Source: Novosphingobium sp. NDB2Meth1 (GTDB lineage Bacteria; Pseudomonadota; Alphaproteobacteria; Sphingomonadales; Sphingomonadaceae). Taken from it: a stretch of DNA of 64,000 bases. Below the pieces are notes generated by a model that saw nothing but the letters and a program-made list of their open reading frames with translations, was not told the DNA's origin and ran no database searches. A program made the translations under genes and the position numbers. The DNA is taken from contig NZ_FPEH01000032.1 of NCBI RefSeq assembly GCF_900117425.1, forward strand, positions 590,948 through 654,947, given 5' to 3'. Shown here one piece after another: positions 52,487-61,772 of this stretch. Numbering within the stretch: position 1 is the stretch's first letter; the number at the start of each line of letters is the position of its first letter.

Positions 52487-54289
52487 TCATCGCACCACCT
52501 GCCAGAACTGCAATCCCGAGCCCGGCGCGAGATCGACCGGTGCCAGCCATTCCGGCGGACGATTTGCCACGAGGCGGGCCATCAGCCCATCGGGCGCAAC
52601 TTTGGCATAGACCGATTGGCGCGAGACGGCGGGGCAGATCATCACCATGGTCGCATGGCGCGCCTGCATGATCGCGCGCGCCTCGGCGGACGGGGCGAGG
52701 AAGGCTGCGATCACATCATGCATCGCGGCGGAACCGCGATGATGGCCCGTCGCGACCACGCGCTGGTGGGTGCGGACGAGGATATCAGGGCCCATGTCGA
52801 GCGGCACGAGGATGTCGGTCGGTGGGAGGCGATCCAGCGCGGCAGCGGCGCGGTCGAAATGGCACGAAGCGGCGCTGCCGGTGCCCGATCCGTCAGCCTT
52901 TGGCGCCACGAAGCTGGCCGCCACGGCAACGGGAATGCCCGGCACCAGCAGCGCGGCCATGCCGACATAGGCAACGATGCGCTTCCCGGGGGAGGCCTTG
53001 TGCAGGGTGTTTACCCAGTGCGCGACCTGAACGGCGGCTGGCACGGCGGCGAAGACGAAGGCTGTCGCCGATGCCCGCGCGACCATCATGCCGATCACCC
53101 AGGCGCCGAACAGCACGAACAGGTGGTCACCCCAGATCGGGCGCTGCTCGGCAGGTTCGGCCTCGCGCCACAGCCGCCAAGCGCCGATCAGACCGATCAG
53201 TGGCCCGGCGACAATGACAGCGGCAAGATGCGGGCGGGCGTGCCAGAAGGGCATGCCTTCCGCGACGGAAGGCAGCCAGAAGCGCAGAACCAGCGGATCG
53301 AGTTCGGCAAAACCGCCGCCCCGGCATTGCGGTGCCGCGGTGAGCAGGATGGCCAGTGCGCTGGCGCCGATGACCGCCAGCGCGCCGAGCGAAACCGCGG
53401 GCTGGCGCGGCGCGGCGAGCCGCAAGGCAGCTGCACCGAGCGCGGTCCATGCGAACATTGCCAGATGAACCGGCGAGACCTGATCGCAATGCTGCGCCAG
53501 ATCGCCGATTCCCCGCGTCGCCAGAAACAGCACAGCCGATCCCGCTGCGAGTGTCACGGTCGCCGACTGGAGCCAGTCAAACCGCGCTTCCGGCGCACGA
53601 AGGCCGCGGAACCCGCAGACGACGAGGAACAGGGCCGCCAAGGGCAGGCCTTCGATCGATATCGCGAGCGTTGCGGCAAGGGCGAGCCCGATCACCGCAC
53701 CGCCGGTCCGGGCCCCGACCGCGTGCAGGCCGTTCAGCGCCGCGAGCGCAAGCACGATTTGCCAGCCGTGGTGATCGATCCGCAGCGGGGTGAACTGCCA
53801 CAGCAGCGGGATCGCCAGGGCGAAGCTCAGGCACGCCAGCATCGCGATCTCGCGGTCGAAATGGCGAACGGCAAGGCGGCCGACGAGGGCCAGCGCGCAA
53901 AGCAGGGTCAGCAGCGGCACGGCAACCAGCGCGGATAGCTCGGCGAGGTGAATGCCCAGCAAAGGCTTCAGGAGCAGGATAACCGCCGCGATCGGAACAT
54001 CGACAAGGCGCGACCAGTGCATCGCCACACCCTCGGGCGCGGCGACGCGGTATTGGTGGAGGTCGAACCAGGACTGGCCGGCAAGGAGATCACGCACCTG
54101 CACCAGCCGCAGTGCATCGTCGGGATCGCCGAATTGCATCGCGGCAATCTGCGGCGCCTTCAAGGCGATCAGCGCGGCGGCAAGGAGCAGCCAGCTCAGC
54201 AGCACGGGCCGCCAGAAGGACTGTGTCTGATGCCTGCGCGGAGCGGCCCCGACCGGCCGTTCGGCGCCGGACGGGTACAGCGTGGCCAT
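52487..54289 (-). CDS. Polytopic membrane protein, GT-C glycosyltransferase-like (paralogue 2)
   Basis: The 600-aa protein is similar along its length to the gene at 50596, including FGDPDDALRLVQVRDLLAGQ, the QYRVAAPEGVAMHWSRLVD loop, RIDHHGWQI and the C-terminal CHFDRAAAALDRLPPTDILV with VVATGHHRGSA. It begins at ATG 54289, which overlaps the stop of the GtrA gene (ATGA), so the two are coupled. The paralogue pair may glycosylate the same carrier with different sugars, or form a heterodimer. Neither has a recognised substrate. Confidence 0.75.
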   Translation of the reverse strand: MATLYPSGAERPVGAAPRRHQTQSFWRPVLLSWLLLAAALIALKAPQIAAMQFGDPDDALRLVQVRDLLAGQSWFDLHQYRVAAPEGVAMHWSRLVDVPIAAVILLLKPLLGIHLAELSALVAVPLLTLLCALALVGRLAVRHFDREIAMLACLSFALAIPLLWQFTPLRIDHHGWQIVLALAALNGLHAVGARTGGAVIGLALAATLAISIEGLPLAALFLVVCGFRGLRAPEARFDWLQSATVTLAAGSAVLFLATRGIGDLAQHCDQVSPVHLAMFAWTALGAAALRLAAPRQPAVSLGALAVIGASALAILLTAAPQCRGGGFAELDPLVLRFWLPSVAEGMPFWHARPHLAAVIVAGPLIGLIGAWRLWREAEPAEQRPIWGDHLFVLFGAWVIGMMVARASATAFVFAAVPAAVQVAHWVNTLHKASPGKRIVAYVGMAALLVPGIPVAVAASFVAPKADGSGTGSAASCHFDRAAAALDRLPPTDILVPLDMGPDILVRTHQRVVATGHHRGSAAMHDVIAAFLAPSAEARAIMQARHATMVMICPAVSRQSVYAKVAPDGLMARLVANRPPEWLAPVDLAPGSGLQFWQVVR

Positions 54290-54702
54290 CAGCGAAAGAC
54301 CACCCGCTTGCGCAGCAGCCACGTCACGGCGAAGCTCACGACGATCGCGCAGAGCTTGGCGGCGCGCGGATCGAGCCCGGCGGCGCTTGCCCCGCCGACG
54401 ATCAGCGTGGTGACGCCGAGGCCAATCAAGGCCGAGACGACGAACATCGCCTTCTGCCTGGTGCGCGCGATGCCGCCTTCGGCGACCTGTTCGGCAAAGA
54501 CCTTGCGGCTCGACAGGATCCAGTGGACCATGATGCCGATGCCATAGCCCATCGCCGAGGCGGCCACCGGGGGCACACCCGCCGAAAGCAGCGCGAGGAA
54601 CGTGCCCATATCCACCGCCAGCGCGCCGACGCTGGCGAGGATATAGCGCACCAGCACGATCTGGCGGATGCGGTTCAGGGGAGCGATATCAAGCACGGTC
54701 AC
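54289..54702 (-). CDS. GtrA-like membrane protein
   Basis: The 137-aa protein has four membrane helices in the GtrA arrangement (LVRYILASVGALAVDMGTFL, ASAMGYGIGIMVHWILSSR, then FVVSALIGLGVTTLIVGG and IVVSFAVTWLLRKRVVF). GtrA proteins are thought to flip polyprenyl-linked sugars across the inner membrane for O-antigen or wall-glycan glucosylation. This fits the GT-C-like proteins encoded downstream. Start is GTG 54702 (MTVLDIAPL), preceded by AGGATC. It follows the flavoprotein gene by 34 bp. Confidence 0.88.
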   Translation of the reverse strand: MTVLDIAPLNRIRQIVLVRYILASVGALAVDMGTFLALLSAGVPPVAASAMGYGIGIMVHWILSSRKVFAEQVAEGGIARTRQKAMFVVSALIGLGVTTLIVGGASAAGLDPRAAKLCAIVVSFAVTWLLRKRVVFR

Positions 54703-54736
54703 GGGTTGATCCTGTCTAGCAAGCAGTCACGACCGG

Positions 54737-56341
54737 TCAGGCAGCAGCGCGATCCTTGCTCTTCTCATCGGCAATCCGGGTCGGCACATCGCGCAGCGAG
54801 TTCAGCGCAGCGGCCTGATCCTCGCTCACGGCACGCGCGGGGATCGCGGCCTGTGCGCCCTCGTCACCCGCTTCGTGATACTCGGCGTCCTCGTTCACGC
54901 ACCAGATGTCGTAGACGCGGGTCCCGGCGAGGATGTTCTCGACCGTGAGCATCGCGGTCATCATCGCGTGGTCCTGATTGTTGTAGCGATGCATGCCGTT
55001 GCGGCCGACGAGGTGCAGCGTCGGATGGCTGGCCTCCAGCTCGGCGCGCATCGCGGCGACATTGGCGGCATATTCGTCGTCGTAGACCGGATAGGCCTTT
55101 TCCTGACGGACCACCGCGCCGCCGATCACCTTGGCGGGATCGACGAGGCCGAGGATGTCCATTTCCTTCGTGGCGAGCTTGATCAGGTCCTCGTCGCTCG
55201 AGGCCCAGAGGTCATCGCCCTCGAAGCAGAAGTATTCGAGACCGACGCAGGCAACGCTCTCGTCGGGCACCATTTCGGGCGACCACGAGCGGAAGTTCTG
55301 GACGCGGCCGACACGGACCTTGCTGTCGTGGATGTAGATCCAGTTGTCCGGGAACAGGTCCTCGCTGCGGATCTTGAGCGCCACGGTGAGGAAGTCGCGG
55401 TACTTGAGGCGGCTTGCTTCCAGCGTGGTTGCCGGCAGCGGATGCAGGCGGGCGGCAAGTTCACGCATCGGCGCGGAGCTGATCGCGTGGCGTGCGCGGA
55501 TCACCGTCTCGCCGCCATCATCTGCGCGGGTGGCCGAGAGGCGCCAGCCGCCCTGCCCGTCACTGGCGAGCTGCTTCATCGCATGACCCATCAGCACGTG
55601 GCTGCCGGCGGCGACGATCTTGTCGCGCGCGGCTTCCCACATCATGCCGGGGCCCTGGCGCGGATAGCGGAAGGTTTCGAGCAAGGTCTTGGTCTGCATG
55701 CCGTCGTTCGGGCGCTTGTTGAGTCCGAGGCTGCGCTTGAGGCCATCGAGCACGGCAGCGCCCAATGAAAGGCCCTTGATGCGCTGTGCGGCCCAGTCGG
55801 CGCTCATTTCGTTGCAGGGCATGCCCCAGACCTTCTCAGTGTAGGTCTTGAAGAAGATCGAATAGAGCTTCTTGCCGAACTGGTTGCTGGTCCAGTCCTC
55901 GAAGCTCTTCACGTCCTTGATCGGGAAGAGCTTGGACATGCCATAGCTCATCATGCAGGTGGTCGAGCGCCAGATGCCGAGGTTGCTGAGCGCCTCGAAC
56001 GCGCGCAGCGGGTACGAGTAAAACTTGCCCTCGTAGTAGATGCGGCTCATGCGCGGGCGCTGGATGAAGTCGTCCGGCAGGATCTCGTTCCACAGGTCGA
56101 CGACCTGCTGCGACTTCGAGAAGAAGCGGTGGCCGCCGATATCGAAGCGATAGCCCTCGTGCTCGACGGTGCGGCTGATGCCGCCGACGTAGCGCGTGTC
56201 CTTTTCGATGATCGCGACCTTGAGGCCCTGCTTGGAAAGGAGATAGCCGGCGGTCAGCCCCGCTGGTCCCGCGCCGATGATGGCGACATCGACCTGAACC
56301 TCGCTGCTATCCCCCTGCAGATCCGTGAAACCGTTACCCAT
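54737..56341 (-). CDS. FAD-dependent oxidoreductase, UDP-galactopyranose mutase-like
   Basis: The 534-aa protein has an N-terminal FAD-binding fold (VAIIGAGPAGLTAGYLLSKQ at about 18-37, followed by IEKDTRYVGGISRTV and FDIGGHRFFSKS). The overall pattern is like amine oxidase and UDP-galactopyranose mutase relatives, with YYEGKFYSYPLRAFEAL, TYTEKVWGMPCNEMSADWAA and a late HLVGRNGMHRYNNQDHAMM. UGM-type enzymes rearrange sugar rings for furanose-containing glycans. Here the exact substrate is uncertain. It heads the cluster with GtrA and the two GT-C-like proteins, supporting a role in surface polysaccharide. Confidence 0.82.
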   Translation of the reverse strand: MGNGFTDLQGDSSEVQVDVAIIGAGPAGLTAGYLLSKQGLKVAIIEKDTRYVGGISRTVEHEGYRFDIGGHRFFSKSQQVVDLWNEILPDDFIQRPRMSRIYYEGKFYSYPLRAFEALSNLGIWRSTTCMMSYGMSKLFPIKDVKSFEDWTSNQFGKKLYSIFFKTYTEKVWGMPCNEMSADWAAQRIKGLSLGAAVLDGLKRSLGLNKRPNDGMQTKTLLETFRYPRQGPGMMWEAARDKIVAAGSHVLMGHAMKQLASDGQGGWRLSATRADDGGETVIRARHAISSAPMRELAARLHPLPATTLEASRLKYRDFLTVALKIRSEDLFPDNWIYIHDSKVRVGRVQNFRSWSPEMVPDESVACVGLEYFCFEGDDLWASSDEDLIKLATKEMDILGLVDPAKVIGGAVVRQEKAYPVYDDEYAANVAAMRAELEASHPTLHLVGRNGMHRYNNQDHAMMTAMLTVENILAGTRVYDIWCVNEDAEYHEAGDEGAQAAIPARAVSEDQAAALNSLRDVPTRIADEKSKDRAAA

Positions 56342-56433
56342 CGCTAGCTCCCGCTCAAGCGTTCATGCCTTGGAAACGGAAGTGAACGAAAATGGCTAAG
56401 AGACGGTTAACGCGGGTAAGGGGAACGGCGAAA

Positions 56434-57117
56434 TCAGGCCTCGCCCGCAGAGGGTTCGGATTCGCTGCCGCGCGCGTGCTGTTCCAGCGCTTCGGCAAAC
56501 TGGAGCGGCGCGGAAATGCGGGCGAGTTCCTCGAGGCGGAAGGTGTGCTCGAAGATCATTCCATAGCGCGGGTGGCTGCGCCAACGGACCTTTGCGAAAA
56601 GCGGCGGGGTGACCCCGGTCTCGATCCGCACCAGCTCGTTCATCAGCAGCCATTTCTCGGATTCGATGCAGGCACCTTGCTGCGACAGGTTGTGGAAGAC
56701 CACCGGAACCGCCTCGCCGCCCGAATGCAGCATGCCGCCAATCGCGATCTGCAGGCGAATCTGCCGCTTGGGATAAGCGCCCTTCGATTCGTCGAGCAGC
56801 CGTTCGATGTCGATTTCGTGCGTGAAGCGCAGGCCGGCAAAGTCTTCCGCCATCCACACGAGCTCGACCGGATAGCGGTCGCCCGTCATCAGTTCGACGA
56901 CGAGTTCGCGCGCCTGCGGCAGATCGGAAAACAGGCGAATCTTGAGACCGCTGGCTGATGCATCGCGGATAATGCACAGAAACTCGCGGCCATCGGCGAT
57001 GATCTTGGCAGTGCGAATCAGCAGCGCGTAACGCGGAGCGGAGCGATGCTCCGCGCCGGGCGGCGCACCTGTCTGATCCTGCCGGGCTGCCCCGGGCAGT
57101 TGCTGTTCCTGTGCCAA
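56434..57117 (-). CDS. Tandem PilZ-domain protein
   Basis: The protein contains two PilZ-like units. The first starts at about residue 25 (RSAPRYALLIRTAKIIADG, then IIRDASASGLKIRLF) and the second at about residue 115 (YPKRQIRLQIAIGGML, FHNLSQQGACIES). The residues that bind cyclic-di-GMP (RxxxR then D/NxSxxG) are seen in part: RSAPR with DASASG in the first unit, and KRQIR with NLSQQG in the second. It may thus bind c-di-GMP and affect motility or surface behaviour. I set the start at TTG 57117 (MAQEQQLPGAA when read as Met) because AGGGGA sits just upstream. The GTG at 57165 is an alternative that adds 16 residues but has a weak ribosome site. Confidence 0.8.
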   Translation of the reverse strand: MAQEQQLPGAARQDQTGAPPGAEHRSAPRYALLIRTAKIIADGREFLCIIRDASASGLKIRLFSDLPQARELVVELMTGDRYPVELVWMAEDFAGLRFTHEIDIERLLDESKGAYPKRQIRLQIAIGGMLHSGGEAVPVVFHNLSQQGACIESEKWLLMNELVRIETGVTPPLFAKVRWRSHPRYGMIFEHTFRLEELARISAPLQFAEALEQHARGSESEPSAGEA

Positions 57118-57327
57118 GCCTTGTTCCCCTGGCGCACCCTGCCGGACCCTTCCGACCAAGTGCACGCTCCGCTGTGCAGCAAGGCTTCTAACGCACTGAT
57201 CCTTGACATGTTGTTACTCTGGGTAAGCACGACTGGTTACCAATGCCCGCTTGCCCATAGCGGAGGACACCACCTGGTCGGCCGCGCAGGAAACACGGGT
57301 AAACCTGGTGGTGGGCGGGCCCATAGT

Positions 57328-57411
57328 GGTACGGACGGCGGGACTCGAACCCGCACGAGCTGAGCTCAAGGGATTTTAAGTCCCCTGCGTCTACCATTCC
57401 GCCACGTCCGC
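57328..57411 (-). tRNA. tRNA-Leu (UAA)
   Basis: Read on the minus strand: the acceptor stem GCGGACG pairs with CGTCCGT, allowing one G-U pair at the end. The D-arm, a CTTAAAA anticodon loop with anticodon TAA (UAA, reading UUA codons), a long variable arm (TTGAGCTCAGCTCG region) as expected of a class II tRNA, and the T-arm GCGGGTTCGAGTCCCGC follow. The discriminator A and CCA are encoded at the 3' end. The long variable arm confirms Leu rather than another isotype. Confidence 0.95.
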
Positions 57412-57460
57412 ACATGAAGGAGAAGCCGGTGCGATGGCACAGAGCAGCGGACGCGGCAAC

Positions 57461-57485
57461 GGGCAGCGCTACCGGAGCACTGCCC
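57461..57485 (-). terminator. Possible terminator downstream of ihfB
   Basis: On the minus strand GGGCAG and CTGCCC form a stem interrupted by a mismatch pair, with GC/GC inside around a TCCGGTA loop. It lies 27 bp after the ihfB stop and there is no strong T-run, so this is tentative. Confidence 0.35.
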
Positions 57486-57511
57486 CCGACCGATCGGAAA
57501 AGCCTTGGCGG

Positions 57512-57793
57512 CTATTCGGCGTTGAGCCGGACCCGCATGTCCTTGCCGGGCTTGAAGTAAGGCACGCGCTTGCCCGGGACTTCGACGGAATCGCCGGTCC
57601 GCGGATTGCGTCCCTTGCGCGCATCGCGCTCACGCGTCGAAAACGCGCCAAAACCGCGCAGTTCGACACGACCACCTTCGGCGAGGCGCTTTGCGATCTC
57701 GTCGAAGAACACGTCTACCACGCGCTCGATCTCTTCGCCGCGCATGCCTGGGCTCTGTTTGGCAAGCGCCTGCAACAATTCGGATCGGATCAT
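57512..57793 (-). CDS. ihfB: Integration host factor subunit beta
   Basis: The 93-aa DNA-bending protein of the HU/IHF family has the signature GFGAFSTRERDARKGRNPRTG and the C-terminal VPYFKPGKDMRVRL. IHF sharply bends DNA at specific sites and takes part in transcription, recombination and sigma-54 activation; rpoN is in this window, but no direct link is seen. The start is set at the second ATG (57793) because GGGGG lies six bases upstream of it, while the first ATG (57799) touches that ribosome-binding site. Confidence 0.95.
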   Translation of the reverse strand: MIRSELLQALAKQSPGMRGEEIERVVDVFFDEIAKRLAEGGRVELRGFGAFSTRERDARKGRNPRTGDSVEVPGKRVPYFKPGKDMRVRLNAE

Positions 57794-57956
57794 CCGCATC
57801 CCCCCTACTTACCTGCCGGCAACAACGGGTACCCTTTGGGCTTGAGCCGCGCTGCCGACATCACTCCTTCCGGGCGAGTCCCGGTCCGCTGGAGCGCTGC
57901 AATAGTGCCAGACCATGGGCGGTGCGGCAACTTATCAATCGTTAAACGGCAAGGGA

Positions 57957-58325
57957 TTAGCCGATGGCGCTCTCAGGCTCGCCCAGAAGCTGTGACGGAT
58001 CGAGATGGAGCCGCCGCATGCGCACCCTGATTTCCGGCCACTCGTGTCGCAGAAATGCAGCGCGCTCCCGCGCCCTCAGCGTTTCCGCAGCACCGGTTGC
58101 GACAAACATGCCGACCCCGCGCTGGACCTGTACAAGCCCTTCGGCCTGAAACTGCTGGTAGGCCTTGGCCACGGTGAGCGGATTGGCCGCCTCCGCCGCC
58201 GCATAGGCGCGGACCGAGGGCAGCATCGCCCCTTCCGCAAAAGTGCCATCCAGAATCGCCGCCGCGATCTGATCGCGCAGCTTCAGGTAGACGGGCCGAC
58301 CGGCGGAGGAGCTTGGCGATGCCAT
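57957..58325 (-). CDS. GntR-family (YtrA-type) transcriptional regulator
   Basis: The 122-aa protein has an N-terminal winged helix of GntR type (PVYLKLRDQIAAAILDGTF, SVRAYAAAEAANPLTVAKAY, EGLVQVQRGVGMFV) and only a short C-terminal tail, like the YtrA subfamily, which has no large effector domain. It is divergent from the peptide-transport operon at 58558 and probably represses it and itself. The ATG at 58325 (MASPSSSAGR) fits the family start; the frame extends 39 codons upstream without a credible start. Confidence 0.88.
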   Translation of the reverse strand: MASPSSSAGRPVYLKLRDQIAAAILDGTFAEGAMLPSVRAYAAAEAANPLTVAKAYQQFQAEGLVQVQRGVGMFVATGAAETLRARERAAFLRHEWPEIRVRMRRLHLDPSQLLGEPESAIG

Positions 58326-58557
58326 AGGTGATGTGGTGCCATAATACAGCGAGACGCGCAATCGGGCGCAACAAAGTTTCACCGAAACGGTCAGTTTTCG
58401 GACAATCGCAAAAGGCGAGGCCCGGCGTGCGCACGAAACCACCTTGGCATCTGAAATGCCTAGGAAAACCGCGATAACTGCCTTCCCAATGCGTGGTTAG
58501 GCGCTAATCATGATCGCAAATGACGCACAAGGTGCGCGAGGGGAGCTTTTTCATATC

Positions 58558-60363
58558 ATGACAGAACCGCTTGGAGCCACGATCGACGCCGCACCGGTCA
58601 AGGGGAGCGGTGATGCCAGCTGGTTTGGCCACCCCGCCCAGCTCGCCCGGCTCTTTACCACGGAAGCGATGGAGCGCTTCGGCTACTACGGCATGCGCGC
58701 GCTGCTGACGCTCTATCTCGCGCAGCATTTCCTGTTCAGCGACACGACCACGACGGGCCTCTACGGCGGCTTCACCGCGCTCGTTTATCTCACCCCGCTC
58801 ATCGGCGGCATGATGGCCGACCGGTTCCTCGGCTCCAAGCGCTCGGTGAAGTTCGGCGCGATCCTGATGAGCCTCGGCTATGCGATCCTCTGCTTCTCGA
58901 GCACCGGCGGCGCCGCCAAGCCCTATGCCATGATCGAGGGCACGCGCTACGAAGTGACTGTCGAGGGCAGCGGCGAAGCGCGCAAGCAGTATGTCAGCGA
59001 TCAGGGCGCCACGCTGCGCATCAAGGGCAACGAAGACAAGACCGTCTCGCTGCTGCGCGAAGACGGCAGCGAGGCGCGCCGCATTGCCGCCGGCGGTTTC
59101 GAGGCGGGCGGCGAGCGCAATCCGCTCTACACGTTCCTCCTGATCACCGGCCTCGCCTTCGTTACGGTCGGCAACGGGTTCTTCAAGCCCAACATCTCGA
59201 CCATCGTCGGCGAGCTCTATGAACAGGGTGACCGGCGGCGCGATGCGGGCTTCACCATCTTCTACATGGGGATCAACCTTGGTTCGCTGTTCTCGCAGAT
59301 CCTCTGCCCGCTGCTGGCTGTGGGCATGGGATCATGGGGCGGGCTTGGCTGGTGGGCGGGTTTCGCGCTCGCCGCCGCCGGAATGGCGGTCTCGTGGCTC
59401 CTGTTCCAGTTCGACGGCGGCAAGCTCGACGGCTATGGCGAGCGCCCTGCGGACGCCAACCCCTCGCGCGACATGCTGGTCTACATCGGCGCGGTGCTGG
59501 CGATCCCCCTCGCCTACCTGCTGTTCGCCAACCTCATGGCCTATGTGAAGCCGCCCGAGGGCAGCGGCCTTGTCGGCTACATCATGAGCCTGCCGATCAT
59601 GGGCAAGATCATGTTCGGCACGTTCCTCGTCGCGATCCCCGGCATCCTGCTATGGTCCTGGCAAAACGGCGACAGGCGCGAGTTCGAGATGATGGTCGCC
59701 GCCATCGTGCTGATCACCTTCAACACCGTGTTCTGGACCTTGTTCGAACAAGCGGGCTCCTCGCTCACGCTGTTCGCCGATCGCAATACCGACATGAGCG
59801 TGTTCGGCCTGTTCTCGATCACCGCCGGGCAGACGCAGTTCTTCAACGCGTTCTTCATTGTCGTGCTCGCGCCCCTGTTCTCGATGCTGTGGGGCGCGCT
59901 TGCCCGGCGCGGTCTGGAGCCGGGCATCCCGGTCAAGTTCGGCGTCGCGCTCGTCGGCGTCGGTGCGGGCTTCCTGTTCCTGGTCTGGGGCGCGCAGTTT
60001 GCGGACGCCAACTACAAGGTCGGCCTCTGGTGGCTCGCCGGGCTCTACATGATCCACTCGATGGCCGAGCTGTGCATTTCGCCGGTCGGCCTCTCGATGG
60101 TCACCAAGCTCTCGATCGCGCGGATCGTCGGCCTGATGATGGGAACATGGTTCCTGTCGATCGCCGTCGCCCAGTATGTCGCTGGCGTTGTTGCACAATT
60201 TGCCAGCGTGGAGACGGTTGGCGGCGAAGTCACCAACCTCAAGGTGAGCCTCGACACCTATGTCGGCGTGTTCCAGACGATCGGTGAAGTCTCGGCAGTG
60301 ATCGGCCTGGTGCTGCTTGCACTCTCGGTGCCGCTCAAGCGGCTGATGCATGGTGTGAAGTGA
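58558..60363 (+). CDS. POT/PTR-family proton-dependent oligopeptide transporter
   Basis: The 601-aa transporter takes up di- and tripeptides with protons. The POT signature is the ExxERFxYYG motif seen in TEAMERFGYYGMRALL. The next helices follow (TALVYLTPLIGGMMADRFLG, with FYMGINLGSLFSQILCPLL). A roughly 60-residue beta-rich insertion between helices 4 and 5 (about residues 128-192, GTRYEVTVEGSGEARKQYVS) is typical of a proteobacterial subgroup. Fourteen membrane segments are likely. The start is uncertain: ATG 58558 (MTEPLGATI) lies 12 bp after GAGGGGAG, while ATG 58510 has a weaker site; the family usually begins near the 58558 start. It forms an operon with the two amidohydrolase genes (GTGA overlap). 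Confidence 0.9.
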   Translation: MTEPLGATIDAAPVKGSGDASWFGHPAQLARLFTTEAMERFGYYGMRALLTLYLAQHFLFSDTTTTGLYGGFTALVYLTPLIGGMMADRFLGSKRSVKFGAILMSLGYAILCFSSTGGAAKPYAMIEGTRYEVTVEGSGEARKQYVSDQGATLRIKGNEDKTVSLLREDGSEARRIAAGGFEAGGERNPLYTFLLITGLAFVTVGNGFFKPNISTIVGELYEQGDRRRDAGFTIFYMGINLGSLFSQILCPLLAVGMGSWGGLGWWAGFALAAAGMAVSWLLFQFDGGKLDGYGERPADANPSRDMLVYIGAVLAIPLAYLLFANLMAYVKPPEGSGLVGYIMSLPIMGKIMFGTFLVAIPGILLWSWQNGDRREFEMMVAAIVLITFNTVFWTLFEQAGSSLTLFADRNTDMSVFGLFSITAGQTQFFNAFFIVVLAPLFSMLWGALARRGLEPGIPVKFGVALVGVGAGFLFLVWGAQFADANYKVGLWWLAGLYMIHSMAELCISPVGLSMVTKLSIARIVGLMMGTWFLSIAVAQYVAGVVAQFASVETVGGEVTNLKVSLDTYVGVFQTIGEVSAVIGLVLLALSVPLKRLMHGVK

Positions 60364-61772
60364 CAGCGATGACGGCGATACGAACCTTGGGCCGCACGGC
60401 CGCACATGTGCTGGCCGGGTTCGCGCTGCTCGCATCGCCGATGGCCGGCATCGCGGCAAACAAACCTGCCCCGGCCGCCGCGCCGGTCTGGCAGGAAAAC
60501 CCCTACCCCTCGACCTACAAGGCCTATCCCGGCGAGCCCACGGCCATCGTCGGCGCAACGGTGTTCGATGGTAGCGGCGGGGAAATCCCGAACGGCACCG
60601 TGCTGCTGCAGGGCGGCAAGGTCGTGGGCGTGGGCGATGCCCGCCTTGCCGTGCCCGACGGCTACAGGCGGATTGACGGCACCGGCAAGTACGTCACTCC
60701 GGGCGTGATCGACATCCACAGCCACCTCGGCGTCTATGCCAGCCCCGCCGTCCCGGCCCATTCGGACGGCAACGAGGCGACCTCGCCGACCACGCCGCAA
60801 GTCTGGGCAGAACACAGCGTCTGGCCGCAAGACCCCGGCTTCAGCCGCGCGCTGACCAACGGCGGCGTCACCACGATGCAGATCCTGCCGGGCTCGGCCA
60901 ATCTCATCGGCGGACGCTCGGTCGTGCTCAAGAACGTCTATGCCCGCACCGCGCAGGCGATGAAGTTTCCCGGCGCCCCTTATGGCATGAAGATGGCCTG
61001 CGGCGAGAACCCCAAGCGTATCTATGGCGGCAAGGGCCAGATGCCCTCGACCCGCATGGGCAACCTCGCAGTCGATCGGCAGATGTGGATCAAGGCCGCA
61101 GAGTACCGCAAGAAGCGCGCCGAAGGGAAGCTGACCGACCGCGACCTGGCGATGGACACGATGGCCGACGTGCTCGACGGCAAGATCCTCGTGCAGAACC
61201 ACTGCTACCGCGCCGACGAAATGGCGCAGGTCATCGATATGGCGAAAGAATTCGGCTACAAGGTCGCGGCCTTCCACCATGCGGTCGAAGCCTACAAGAT
61301 CGCCGATCTGCTCAAGGCGAACGGCATTTGCGCCGCGATCTGGGCCGACTGGTGGGGCTTCAAGATGGAAGCCTTCGACGCCATCCCCGAGAATGCCGCG
61401 CTGCTCGCCGATCAGGGCGCCTGCGTGATCATCCATTCGGACGACGCCAACGGGATCCAGCGGCTCAACCAGGAAGCTGCCAAGGCGAGCGCGGCCGGAA
61501 AGCGGATAGGCATCACGATTCCCGATGGCGAAGTCATCCGCTGGATCACGCTCAATCCCGCCAAGGCACTGGGGATCGACCAGCAGACCGGTAGCCTTGC
61601 GCAGGGCAAGATGGGCGACGTGGTGCTGTGGAACGGCAATCCGCTCTCGGTCTATTCGCGGCCCGAAAAGGTCTGGATCGACGGCGCCCTGCTTTACGAC
61701 ATGGCCGATCCGAAACGGCGGCCGGTGAGCGATTTCGAACTAGGCCTGCCGGGTGAGGGAGACGTGAAATGA
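60360..61772 (+). CDS. Exported amidohydrolase (metal-dependent), first of a pair
   Basis: The 470-aa amidohydrolase-superfamily protein has a signal peptide (MAGIAANK, cleaved near residue 33). The metal-binding His-x-His is in GVIDIHSHLG, followed by the His-rich region IIHSDDANGIQRL in the later barrel strands. The typical start-of-domain beta strands are TAIVGATVFDGSGGEIPNGT. It would act in the periplasm on peptides or amides taken up by, or released beside, the POT transporter. The GTG at 60360 overlaps the transporter stop; ATG 60369 is possible. Its stop overlaps the next ATG (ATGA). Confidence 0.87.
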   Translation: MTAMTAIRTLGRTAAHVLAGFALLASPMAGIAANKPAPAAAPVWQENPYPSTYKAYPGEPTAIVGATVFDGSGGEIPNGTVLLQGGKVVGVGDARLAVPDGYRRIDGTGKYVTPGVIDIHSHLGVYASPAVPAHSDGNEATSPTTPQVWAEHSVWPQDPGFSRALTNGGVTTMQILPGSANLIGGRSVVLKNVYARTAQAMKFPGAPYGMKMACGENPKRIYGGKGQMPSTRMGNLAVDRQMWIKAAEYRKKRAEGKLTDRDLAMDTMADVLDGKILVQNHCYRADEMAQVIDMAKEFGYKVAAFHHAVEAYKIADLLKANGICAAIWADWWGFKMEAFDAIPENAALLADQGACVIIHSDDANGIQRLNQEAAKASAAGKRIGITIPDGEVIRWITLNPAKALGIDQQTGSLAQGKMGDVVLWNGNPLSVYSRPEKVWIDGALLYDMADPKRRPVSDFELGLPGEGDVK

